Source: Bacteroidota bacterium (lineage in GTDB: Bacteria > Bacteroidota > Bacteroidia > Chitinophagales > Chitinophagaceae). From it: a stretch of 15,937 bases of DNA. The DNA lies in assembly GCA_025361325.1 (NCBI GenBank), contig JANYAL010000367.1, positions 1 to 15,937 of the forward strand. The letters are read 5' to 3'. Both the position numbers and the translations under genes were made by a program. The notes under the pieces were generated by a model. That model searched no databases, was not told the origin of the DNA, and worked only from the letters and a program-made list of their open reading frames with translations. Shown here piece after piece: positions 7,412-14,377 of the stretch. Position 1 is the stretch's first letter; every line of letters starts with the position of its first letter.

Positions 7412-8662
7412 CTACCTTCTGTAGCTTTGACCCTGCCGGTTGTTCCTTCCTGCCGATCCATAACCACCCGAACGGCTGGCTGCTTTTTGCTGTTGCGGAA
7501 CTGCAGGCCTGCTTATGGTTGACATATTCAACGGAAAGGGGTGGTCGCTGATCACAGGAACAGATTTTCCGATCAGTTTCTGGATATCCCTCAACTCCTC
7601 ACGCTCTTCGTTATCGCAAAAAGAGATGGCTATACCAGTGTTTCCGGCCCTGCCTGTCCGCCCGATGCGGTGAACATAGGTCTCGGGCACATTGGGCAGT
7701 TCGTAGTTGATCACATGGCTGAGTTCATCAATATCGATGCCCCTGGCCGCTATATCGGTGGCCACCAGTACGCGCAGTTTTCCGTTCTTAAAATTACTCA
7801 ATGCGTTCTGCCTGGCATTCTGCGATTTATTGCCATGGATAGCGGCTGCAGTGATATGGGCATGGTGCAGGAACTTCACCACTTTATCGGCGCCGTGCTT
7901 GGTACGGGTAAATACAAGGGCGGTTACAATATCATTATCTTTCAATAAGTGCAACAATAACTTGATCTTATCGGGCCTGTCAACATAATACAGGCTTTGT
8001 TTAATGGCATCTACCGTAGAGGATGCAGGGGTAACTTCCACTTTTGCGGGATGGGTCAATAATACATTGGCCAGTTTCTGTATCTCTGGGGGCATGGTGG
8101 CAGAGAAGAACAGGGTCTGCCGCTTTGCTGGCAGTTTGGTGATGATCCTTTTTACATCATGGATAAAACCCATGTCGAGCATACGGTCTGCCTCATCCAG
8201 TACAAATATCTTCAAATGCTTCAGGTCGATAAACCCCTGGCTGATAAGGTCAAGTAATCGGCCAGGCGTGGCAACCAGTATGTCTACTCCCCTTCTTAAG
8301 ATATTGGTTTGATTGAGTTGAGATACACCGCCGAAGATAACCGTATGGGTGAGACCTGTGAATTTACCATATGCGGCAAAGCTTTCATCGATCTGTATAG
8401 CAAGTTCCCGTGTGGGGGTGAGTACCAGTACCTTTATGTTTCTGGGGCCATGTTCTTCCTTTTTTTCGGTATAGAGTATCTGTAAGATGGGAATGGCAAA
8501 GGCGGCCGTTTTGCCGGTGCCGGTCTGTGCGCATCCGAGCAGGTCTTTTCTTTCAAGTATGAGTGGGATGGATTGTACCTGGATGGGCGTTGGTGTGGTG
8601 TACCCCTCAGCTTTCAATGCTTTAAGGAGGGGCTCAATAAGTGTTAATTTTGTGAATGCCAT
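7412..8662 (-). CDS. rhlE: DEAD-box ATP-dependent RNA helicase, RhlE type
   Basis: Cytoplasmic ATP-dependent RNA helicase of 416 residues for RNA remodelling (ribosome assembly, RNA decay or cold growth). All core motifs are present: Q motif GYTTPTPIQ (20-28), Walker A AQTGTGKT (45-52), PTREL (83-87), TPGR (132-135), DEAD (156-159), SAT (187-189), the VFTRT strand (250-254), VATDIAARGID (300-310) and HRIGRTGRAG (331-340). The Q-motif region resembles RhlE most. The tail (about 385-416) is rich in Gly, Ser, Arg and Gln, as in basic RNA-binding tails of this group. The frame is open 43 codons upstream, but the family starts MAFTKL here (8662); the upstream part carries a -7 box and looks non-coding. 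It diverges from the nitrilase gene. Confidence 0.96.
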   Translation of the reverse strand: MAFTKLTLIEPLLKALKAEGYTTPTPIQVQSIPLILERKDLLGCAQTGTGKTAAFAIPILQILYTEKKEEHGPRNIKVLVLTPTRELAIQIDESFAAYGKFTGLTHTVIFGGVSQLNQTNILRRGVDILVATPGRLLDLISQGFIDLKHLKIFVLDEADRMLDMGFIHDVKRIITKLPAKRQTLFFSATMPPEIQKLANVLLTHPAKVEVTPASSTVDAIKQSLYYVDRPDKIKLLLHLLKDNDIVTALVFTRTKHGADKVVKFLHHAHITAAAIHGNKSQNARQNALSNFKNGKLRVLVATDIAARGIDIDELSHVINYELPNVPETYVHRIGRTGRAGNTGIAISFCDNEEREELRDIQKLIGKSVPVISDHPFPLNMSTISRPAVPQQQKAASRSGGYGSAGRNNRQGQSYRR

Positions 8663-8870
8663 GAAATGGTTTATGATGTTACTTGCTGGTATAGACGTTG
8701 CATTTTCCGGAACAGCGGGATGAAAATTATTACCACAACGGCTTACAACCTGCCGTGTTTCTGGTGTGGAGCAGGATGCAAAGGTAAGCATTTGTTAATT
8801 AAGTACCATGTAGATACCTTTTTAGAACGACCCGTTTACATATCAATTCGTAAATTCGTACATTATTGAT
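8663..8870. promoter_or_regulatory. Divergent promoter region, helicase and nitrilase
   Basis: On the minus strand TACCTTTG (8786-8779) is an exact TAnnTTTG match and would give the helicase a leader of about 110 bases, as is common for cold-induced helicases. On the plus strand TTTG (8791-8794), a 20-bp spacer and TACCTTTT (8815-8822) form a reasonable -33/-7 pair for the nitrilase. The helicase -7 box and nitrilase -33 box are nearly adjacent, so the two promoters may compete. Confidence 0.5.
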
Positions 8871-9662
8871 ATGATGTCTGGCCTCACCATTACCACTATA
8901 CAAAGCAACCTGATCTGGGAAGAAAGATCGGCAAACCTGCGGTTGCTGGAAAAAAAGATCATGGATATACCTGATAAGACGGAAGTGGTGATATTGCCTG
9001 AAATGTTCAGCACAGGCTTCAGTATGAAACCTGAAACACTGGCCGAGACCATGGATGGGGAGACTGTTGATTGGATGAAAAGGGTTAGCCGGGAAAATAA
9101 CATTGTTCTTACCGGAAGCATCATCATCGAAGAGGAAGGAAGATATTTCAACCGGCTGATATGGATGCTGCCCAACGGAAATTACGGCCACTACGATAAA
9201 CGGCATCTGTTTGCCTATGGTGAAGAGAACCATCATTTCCATGCGGGGAGCAAAAGGCTGGTAGCCTCGGTAAAGGGCTGGAAGATAAACCTCCTGATCT
9301 GCTATGACCTGCGTTTCCCGGTATGGGCCAGGCAGCAATCGACCGATACGGCAACTGAATATGATGTGCTAATCTATGTGGCAAACTGGCCTGAACGGCG
9401 GAGCCATGCCTGGAAAACACTTTTATGTGCAAGGGCCATAGAGAATCAGTGTTATGTTATAGGCGTTAATCGCACGGGGACAGATGGAAACAATATCTAC
9501 TACAGCGGCAACAGCCTGGTGATAGATCCGCTGGGGCAGGTGCTTTACCATATGGCGGACGTGGAAGATGTGTTTACCATTTCCCTGCAGAAAGAAAAAC
9601 TCGAGGAAGTAAGAAGTAAATATCCGTTCTGGCGGGATGCGGATGATTTTATCATTCAATGA
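8871..9662 (+). CDS. Carbon-nitrogen hydrolase, omega-amidase (YafV/Nit2) type
   Basis: Cytoplasmic amidase of the nitrilase superfamily, 263 residues, full length. The catalytic triad is visible: Glu44 in ILPEMFSTGF, Lys110 in HYDKRHLF and Cys144 in LLICYDLRFPVW. The LPEMFSTGF and YDLRFP contexts match the YafV/Nit2 omega-amidase group, which hydrolyses 2-oxoglutaramate or 2-oxosuccinamate to the 2-oxoacid in methionine salvage and metabolite repair. The exact substrate is inferred. Translation may start at either of two adjacent ATGs (8871 or 8874). Its last 11 bases overlap the convergent S41 peptidase gene, and no terminator separates the two. Confidence 0.92.
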   Translation: MMSGLTITTIQSNLIWEERSANLRLLEKKIMDIPDKTEVVILPEMFSTGFSMKPETLAETMDGETVDWMKRVSRENNIVLTGSIIIEEEGRYFNRLIWMLPNGNYGHYDKRHLFAYGEENHHFHAGSKRLVASVKGWKINLLICYDLRFPVWARQQSTDTATEYDVLIYVANWPERRSHAWKTLLCARAIENQCYVIGVNRTGTDGNNIYYSGNSLVIDPLGQVLYHMADVEDVFTISLQKEKLEEVRSKYPFWRDADDFIIQ

Positions 9663-11166
9663 TCTGTTGTTTATTGAGGGTACGGTTCTTTTCTTTGATC
9701 AGGTCCATCACCACCTGCATCTTTTTGTCAAATCCTTTTACCAGTGCCTCATAGTTGGTACCGATATAGATATCGGGCATTACCCCGTGCCCGTCTTTCT
9801 TCACATGTTTATACTGTACCAGCCGGAACAAGGGTAGCCTTACCCGGAGATGAGACTCCGGCAATATGATCTCTGGTATCATGATACCATTGTTCCCATA
9901 CCAGCCACCTCCCGTCTCTTCTCCGACCAGCTTGACGTCAGGCTGGCCTTTTACTGCATTACAGAATAGAGCAGAGGCCGAAAAGGTAAGTCCGTTTGTG
10001 AGTACATAGAGATTGCCACCATAATGGTTTAGTTTCTTTGGTTTGTAGAACTTTCTTTCCCATAACCCGAAATGATACTTACCATCTTGTTTTTTTCTGG
10101 TAAGTAAGAACAGGCCGATATTGTTGATGAACCTACCTTTAATATACTTTGTGTAGGGCCCCAGCGACCTGACGGCTGCATAAGCGGTGTCCGATACTTT
10201 GAATGGAACCCTTGTTACGTAGCGGGTAAGCAGGGTTGACAGATTGATCCTGCCCCCGCCATTACTTCTGATGTCGAGCACCATATTGGAGATACCCGTT
10301 TTCCGGATATACCGGAAAGAACGCCTGAAGAAACGTCTGAGTCCGCCCGATGAAAAAGTATTCAGCGTGATGACCGCCGTGTTATTGACGGTATCTACAG
10401 CCATTGAACGGGCTTCCTGGAGCCTTTGCTGTCTCTGCTCTCTTCCTGTCATTTTTTTGGCAGCGGTCATACGCAGTTTTTGAGAACTGTCTTTCGGGAA
10501 TTCAAACAGGGGAAGCATCACTGTTTTCGTATTGCCGCTGACATCAATATACTGAACCGCATAGCGTTTGCTTAATCCCATTATGTTCCGGTGATAATAG
10601 GAGAAATTGTTACTGAGCCGCAAGTAGTTAACATTATCGGCACTACCATCTTTGGTCATATACCCAAAGAGCGTATGTATGAGTTCTTTGTTCACCAGTC
10701 CGTTAATGGATGTAACCAGTGTTCCCCGTTTGAATACCGTGTCTTTCCGGTTCAGGTTTGCCACCACAGCAAGGGTATCGTTCCAGCATTTAAGCAACAG
10801 TGGAAAGGCGGCAAACCTTTTATTGTTTGCCCAGCGGTTATAAGACTTGCTCATGCCAAAACTGGTGTGGCCGCAACGGATCTTTTCGGTCAGTGGCGCA
10901 ATGATCTTCCAGCCAAACTGTTGTTCGGTCATGCTGTCCTGAATGGCTGAATAATAAAAGTCAAAGTACCTGTCCATGCTGTCCTTTCCGGAATACCAAT
11001 ACAGCGAAGGATGTGTTTTCTCAAGTATTTTCCGGAGAAGGCCATAATCTTTCTGCAGTTGCCCTTTCATATATTTTGTATTGGGCAAGTAATGTTTGTT
11101 GGTAAGGGCACAGGAATAAAGAAGCAGAACAACAGGGAATAGTATGAGCTTATTTGAAATACGCAT
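9652..11166 (-). CDS. S41 family peptidase, predicted lipoprotein
   Basis: Predicted exported lipoprotein of 504 residues. The signal peptide (MRISNKLILFPVVLLL) ends in lipobox LYSC with the lipidated cysteine at residue 19. An N-terminal helical domain of tail-specific protease style follows, with KIRCGHTSFGMS near 95-106. A region where a PDZ domain would be expected (about 145-215) includes GTLVTSINGL. The S41 core runs from about 260, with VLDIRSNGGG (297-305), TNGLTFSASALF (390-401; likely nucleophile Ser396) and KLVGEETGGGWYG (412-424). I cannot assign the catalytic Lys with certainty, so activity is inferred. The frame stays open 70 codons upstream into thiL, but those residues do not look like protein and the signal peptide fixes the start. 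It begins 34 bp after thiL and probably belongs to the suhB-thiL operon. Confidence 0.87.
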   Translation of the reverse strand: MRISNKLILFPVVLLLYSCALTNKHYLPNTKYMKGQLQKDYGLLRKILEKTHPSLYWYSGKDSMDRYFDFYYSAIQDSMTEQQFGWKIIAPLTEKIRCGHTSFGMSKSYNRWANNKRFAAFPLLLKCWNDTLAVVANLNRKDTVFKRGTLVTSINGLVNKELIHTLFGYMTKDGSADNVNYLRLSNNFSYYHRNIMGLSKRYAVQYIDVSGNTKTVMLPLFEFPKDSSQKLRMTAAKKMTGREQRQQRLQEARSMAVDTVNNTAVITLNTFSSGGLRRFFRRSFRYIRKTGISNMVLDIRSNGGGRINLSTLLTRYVTRVPFKVSDTAYAAVRSLGPYTKYIKGRFINNIGLFLLTRKKQDGKYHFGLWERKFYKPKKLNHYGGNLYVLTNGLTFSASALFCNAVKGQPDVKLVGEETGGGWYGNNGIMIPEIILPESHLRVRLPLFRLVQYKHVKKDGHGVMPDIYIGTNYEALVKGFDKKMQVVMDLIKEKNRTLNKQQIIE

Positions 11167-11200
11167 CTGTAATAAAAGGAGGCATTTGATACCCGGTGGT

Positions 11201-12226
11201 TTATTTAATATGATTCCAGCCCTGGGCAACCAGTTGATATTCATTTCCACCACGGGTAATGATATGTTTTCCTGCTTCGGGTTCGGTAATGTATCCGACA
11301 ATACTGAGGCCATTGTTGGCAATAATCTTCTCATAATCTCCCTGTGCGACCGTGAACAGCAGTTCATAGTCTTCACCGCCGCTCAGCGCGCAGGCTGTGG
11401 GATCCAGTTCTAAAGTATAGGCAAACTCCTTCGATTCCTCATTCAGGGGCAGTTTATCCTCATAAATGACGCAACCCACATCACTTTGTTTGCAGAGGTG
11501 GAGCAAGTCACTGCTTAACCCGTCACTGATATCGATCATACTAGTGGGCAAAATATCATGGGCTGCAAAATATTCGATCACATCCTTTCGGGCTTCTGGC
11601 TTCAGTAAACGGCCTACGATATACGCCCGGTTCTCCAGGTCGGGCTGTGCGCCTGTTTCAGTGAAAATCTTTTTCTCTCTTTCTAAAAGGGTTAGTCCCA
11701 GGAACGCCCCACCTAGGTCGCCGCTTACGCAGATAAGATCATTTACATTTGCCGTGCTTCTTTTCACATAACTGTTTGGTGCCACTTCGCCCACGGCGGT
11801 GATGCTGATGACAAAGCCCTTTTGTGATGAAGTGGTATCTCCGCCAACCAGGTCAACCTGGTATTTTTCACAGGCGTAATAAACGCCCTCATAGAATTCA
11901 TTCAAGGCTTCCACGCTAAATTTATTACTGATGGCAATACTTAAAAGGATCTGTGTAGGCGTGGCGTTCATGGCATAGATATCACTGATATTCACCACAA
12001 CACTTTTATATCCCAGGTGTTTCAAGGGGGTATATTGCAGGTCGAAATGAATACCTTCAACGAGCATGTCTGTACTGATTACGGTTTGTCTGCCGAAATG
12101 ATCTATGATTGCGGCATCATCACCAACACTTAATAGGGTGGAACTGTTCCGGGTCTCATTGTTCCTGGTGAGGTGGTCTATGAGGCCAAACTCACCAAGC
12201 GACGATATTTCGGTTCTTTCTTCCAT
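11201..12226 (-). CDS. thiL: Thiamine-monophosphate kinase ThiL
   Basis: Cytoplasmic kinase that phosphorylates thiamine monophosphate to thiamine diphosphate, the last step of thiamine cofactor synthesis. The 341 residues show the family motifs in order: SVGDDAAII (33-41), STDMLVEGIHFD (51-62), VNISDIYAMNA (78-88), VGGDTTSS (127-134), SGDLGGA (168-174), MIDISDGLSSDL (230-241) and LSGGEDYELL (281-290). These supply the Asp residues for Mg-ATP binding. No other thi gene lies in the window. It is preceded by suhB (44-bp gap) and followed by the S41 lipoprotein gene (34-bp gap), all on the minus strand, so co-transcription from the suhB promoter is likely. Confidence 0.97.
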   Translation of the reverse strand: MEERTEISSLGEFGLIDHLTRNNETRNSSTLLSVGDDAAIIDHFGRQTVISTDMLVEGIHFDLQYTPLKHLGYKSVVVNISDIYAMNATPTQILLSIAISNKFSVEALNEFYEGVYYACEKYQVDLVGGDTTSSQKGFVISITAVGEVAPNSYVKRSTANVNDLICVSGDLGGAFLGLTLLEREKKIFTETGAQPDLENRAYIVGRLLKPEARKDVIEYFAAHDILPTSMIDISDGLSSDLLHLCKQSDVGCVIYEDKLPLNEESKEFAYTLELDPTACALSGGEDYELLFTVAQGDYEKIIANNGLSIVGYITEPEAGKHIITRGGNEYQLVAQGWNHIK

Positions 12227-12270
12227 TTAATTCTGTTGCAGGGAATAGATAATCTTTGAAAAGGTCATTG

Positions 12271-13050
12271 CTACAACGCTTTCCGGTTGTTGATTATTTC
12301 AAGCATCTCATCGTGTATTTTTCCATTGGTGGCCAGGATATGGGGCTGGTAGGGTGAGTATTCATGGCCTTTGAAATCAGAGACCCTTCCCCCGGCCTCT
12401 TCTACCATCAGGTAACCTGCTGCGCTGTCCCAGGCCTGGAGTTTATGTTCATAAAAGCCATCGAAACGACCGGCGGCCACCCAGCAAAGATCAATGGCAG
12501 CACTTCCCAGCCTGCGCACGGGTACCCCGTTCCGGATAAAGCGCTCAAACACCTGTAAGGGGCCGTTTGGCATATCCAGGTAAGTATAGGGGAAACCGGT
12601 AACCAGGCAGGCATGTGTGACATCTGTTTTGTTGCTCACTTTTATTTTTTTGTCATTTAGTGTTGCGCCCCCCCCTTTTTCGGCCAGGAAGTATTCATTC
12701 ATGAGTGGGTTATATACAGCACCCAGCAGCATTGCTCCGGCCTTCTCCAGTCCGATACTAACACAGCATATCGGGATTCCATTGGCAAAATTCACGGTGC
12801 CGTCGATAGGGTCGATGATCCATTTGTATTCACTGTCCATGATGATCTCACCCGTTTCCTCGCTGAGAATGAAATGACCAGGATAGTCGAGCCGGATGAT
12901 ATCGATGATTGCTTTTTCTGCTGCATGATCGGCCTCGGTAACCAGGTTGTTCTTTCCTTCCTTGTTCGAGATCTTGAATTCGCTGTTGAAGAACCTTTTT
13001 ATTTCATTTGCCCCCGCTTCTGTGGCTTTTAAAAGTGTGCTTTTTAACAT
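12271..13050 (-). CDS. suhB: Inositol monophosphatase family protein (SuhB-like)
   Basis: Cytoplasmic Mg-dependent phosphatase of 259 residues. Metal-binding motifs are complete: SEET (63-66), WIIDPIDGTVNFANG (77-91) and AWDSAAGYLMVEEAGG (206-221). Family members hydrolyse inositol-1-phosphate, nucleoside bisphosphates (CysQ-like) or related sugars; the VNFANG form after the DPIDGT core fits the IMPase/SuhB branch, but the physiological substrate is not certain. The start at 13050 was preferred over an in-frame ATG at 13065 because a perfect -7 element (TATCTTTG) lies in the codons between them, four bases before 13050. The gene contains an A5G8 run on the coding strand (12668-12680). It is first in a probable operon with thiL and the S41 peptidase. 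Confidence 0.93.
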   Translation of the reverse strand: MLKSTLLKATEAGANEIKRFFNSEFKISNKEGKNNLVTEADHAAEKAIIDIIRLDYPGHFILSEETGEIIMDSEYKWIIDPIDGTVNFANGIPICCVSIGLEKAGAMLLGAVYNPLMNEYFLAEKGGGATLNDKKIKVSNKTDVTHACLVTGFPYTYLDMPNGPLQVFERFIRNGVPVRRLGSAAIDLCWVAAGRFDGFYEHKLQAWDSAAGYLMVEEAGGRVSDFKGHEYSPYQPHILATNGKIHDEMLEIINNRKAL

Positions 13051-13054
13051 GGGG

Positions 13055-13062
13055 CAAAGATA
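13055..13062 (-). promoter_or_regulatory. -7 element directly before the suhB start
   Basis: TATCTTTG on the minus strand matches TAnnTTTG exactly and is separated from the ATG at 13050 by four bases (CCCC). As for the DUF2480 gene, the transcript should begin at or next to the start codon. It also argues against translation from 13065. Confidence 0.55.
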
Positions 13063-13077
13063 CAAAGGCTTCTTTAC

Positions 13078-13085
13078 TATATTTG
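13078..13085 (+). promoter_or_regulatory. -7 element for the GT2 glycosyltransferase gene
   Basis: TATATTTG matches TAnnTTTG exactly and would give a leader of about 50 bases before the TTG start at 13144. It lies back to back with the suhB promoter within the same 93-bp gap. The downstream leader is very AT-rich and holds no Shine-Dalgarno site. Confidence 0.45.
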
Positions 13086-13143
13086 ATTATACAATAATAT
13101 ATATAAATGAAAAATATCATAACGAATATCTAACCAGCAGTAA

Positions 13144-14343
13144 TTGAAATTATCTGTAATCATAGTAAACTATAATGTAAAACATTATCTGGAACAATGC
13201 CTGTATTCAGTGCGGAAAGCCAGTTTGCTGTTAGAAACTGAGATATTCGTTGTAGATAATGCATCTACAGACGGAAGCAGGGATTATCTTTTGCCCCGGT
13301 TCCCCGATGTTCATTTTATTTTCAACAGCAGTAATGCAGGTTTTGCGGCAGCTAATAACCGTTCCTTGAAAGAAGCCCGGGGAGACTTTATCCTCTTTTT
13401 GAATCCGGACACCATTTTGCCGGAGGACTGCCTGACGAAATGCCTTGACTTTTTTCTAAAGACCAGGAATACCGGTATACTGGGGGTTCGAATGATAGAT
13501 GGTGCCGGTAATTTCCTGAAGGAGAGCAAACGCGCTTTTCCGTCACCTCTCGCTTCACTATATAAACTAACAGGGCTGTCATATCTTTTTCCACGTTCTC
13601 GTTCTTTTGCAAGGTATTACCTTGGAAATTTACCAGAACAGGAAGATCACGAAGTTGATGTTCTGGCCGGGGCGTTCATGATGATACCACGTTCGGTCCT
13701 TGAGAAAACTGGAAGCTTTGATGAAATATTCTTTATGTATGGGGAAGACATTGATTTGAGTTACCGCTTACAAAAAGCCGGCTTCAGGAATCATTATTTT
13801 TCCGGAACAACGATCATTCATTTCAAAGGAGAAAGCACTGGAAAGGGAAGCCTGAATTATGTCCGCTTGTTCTATAAGGCCATGAACCAGTTTGTAAAGA
13901 AACATTATTCGGGCAACCGGGCCAGGCTCTTTATTATTTTCATCCAGGCTGGCATCTGGAGCCGGGCTATTATATCGGCAGCAGGAAGTCTGTTTTACAG
14001 GGCCCGCTTGTCATTCCCTGCAAAAAAGAAAGGAGTTCGCATACTGATCGTAGCCAATGAAAAGGATTTTACTTTTGTAGAAGATGTATTGCTAAATGGG
14101 CCCCAAAGAACAAGAATACTGGGTATGGTGAACAATGATCTAACCCCGGCTGCAAAGACATTGGGCACTATAGAACAGTTGCCTGTACTGGTCAAAAAAT
14201 ACAAGGCAGATGAATTGATCTTCTGTGAGAATGGGCTTAGTTTTAAAGACATCATTTCAGCCATTCAGCAAATGCCACCTGGTATTCAAAGTAAGATCCA
14301 CGCATCGGGGAGCGATAGTATTGTTGGGGGGAAAAGTAAATAA
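13144..14343 (+). CDS. GT2 glycosyltransferase with C-terminal Rossmann-like domain
   Basis: Membrane-associated family 2 glycosyltransferase, 399 residues, probably adding a sugar (rhamnosyl/WbbL-like group) in surface polysaccharide or glycolipid synthesis. The GT-A domain shows SVIIVNYNVKHYLEQCL (4-20), VVDNASTDGS (36-45), NSSNAGFAAANN (61-72), FLNPDT as the metal site (85-90), LAGAFMMIPR (174-183) and FMYGEDIDLSYRLQKAGF (197-214). A hydrophobic segment (about 262-285) follows. Residues 298-375 (VRILIVANEKDF, ILGMVNND, LGTIEQLPVLVKKYKADELIF) resemble the nucleotide-binding half of bacterial sugar-phosphate transferases (CoA_binding_3-like). The start is TTG, immediately after an in-frame TAA, and the conserved N-terminus begins right there, so no other start fits. 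It ends 34 bp before the convergent glycosyltransferase gene. Confidence 0.9.
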   Translation: MKLSVIIVNYNVKHYLEQCLYSVRKASLLLETEIFVVDNASTDGSRDYLLPRFPDVHFIFNSSNAGFAAANNRSLKEARGDFILFLNPDTILPEDCLTKCLDFFLKTRNTGILGVRMIDGAGNFLKESKRAFPSPLASLYKLTGLSYLFPRSRSFARYYLGNLPEQEDHEVDVLAGAFMMIPRSVLEKTGSFDEIFFMYGEDIDLSYRLQKAGFRNHYFSGTTIIHFKGESTGKGSLNYVRLFYKAMNQFVKKHYSGNRARLFIIFIQAGIWSRAIISAAGSLFYRARLSFPAKKKGVRILIVANEKDFTFVEDVLLNGPQRTRILGMVNNDLTPAAKTLGTIEQLPVLVKKYKADELIFCENGLSFKDIISAIQQMPPGIQSKIHASGSDSIVGGKSK

Positions 14344-14377
14344 AAGCATGTGTTGAATAGGGAACAAACAGATTAAC

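Noticed and set aside
6758..7522. A 254-codon plus-strand open frame across the DUF4440-like gene and helicase end
   Set aside because: It begins in the terminator hairpin, lies opposite two well-supported genes and has no recognisable domain or sensible composition.
8663..8791. N-terminal extension of the helicase by 43 codons
   Set aside because: RhlE-type proteins begin near MAFTKL, and the extension covers the likely promoter and leader.
8799..9338. A 179-codon minus-strand open frame opposite the nitrilase gene
   Set aside because: The plus-strand frame has a complete Glu-Lys-Cys catalytic triad; the opposite frame has no family signature.
11167..11376. N-terminal extension of the S41 peptidase by 70 codons
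   Set aside because: It overlaps thiL in another frame, and the lipoprotein signal peptide begins at 11166.
12947..13147. A 66-codon plus-strand frame ending at the GT2 start
   Set aside because: It is opposite the suhB start and the promoter region, with no family features.
14326..14343. Frameshift at the G6 run truncating the GT2 protein
   Set aside because: Neither alternative frame after the run restores a longer recognisable C-terminus, so a simple frameshift is not supported.
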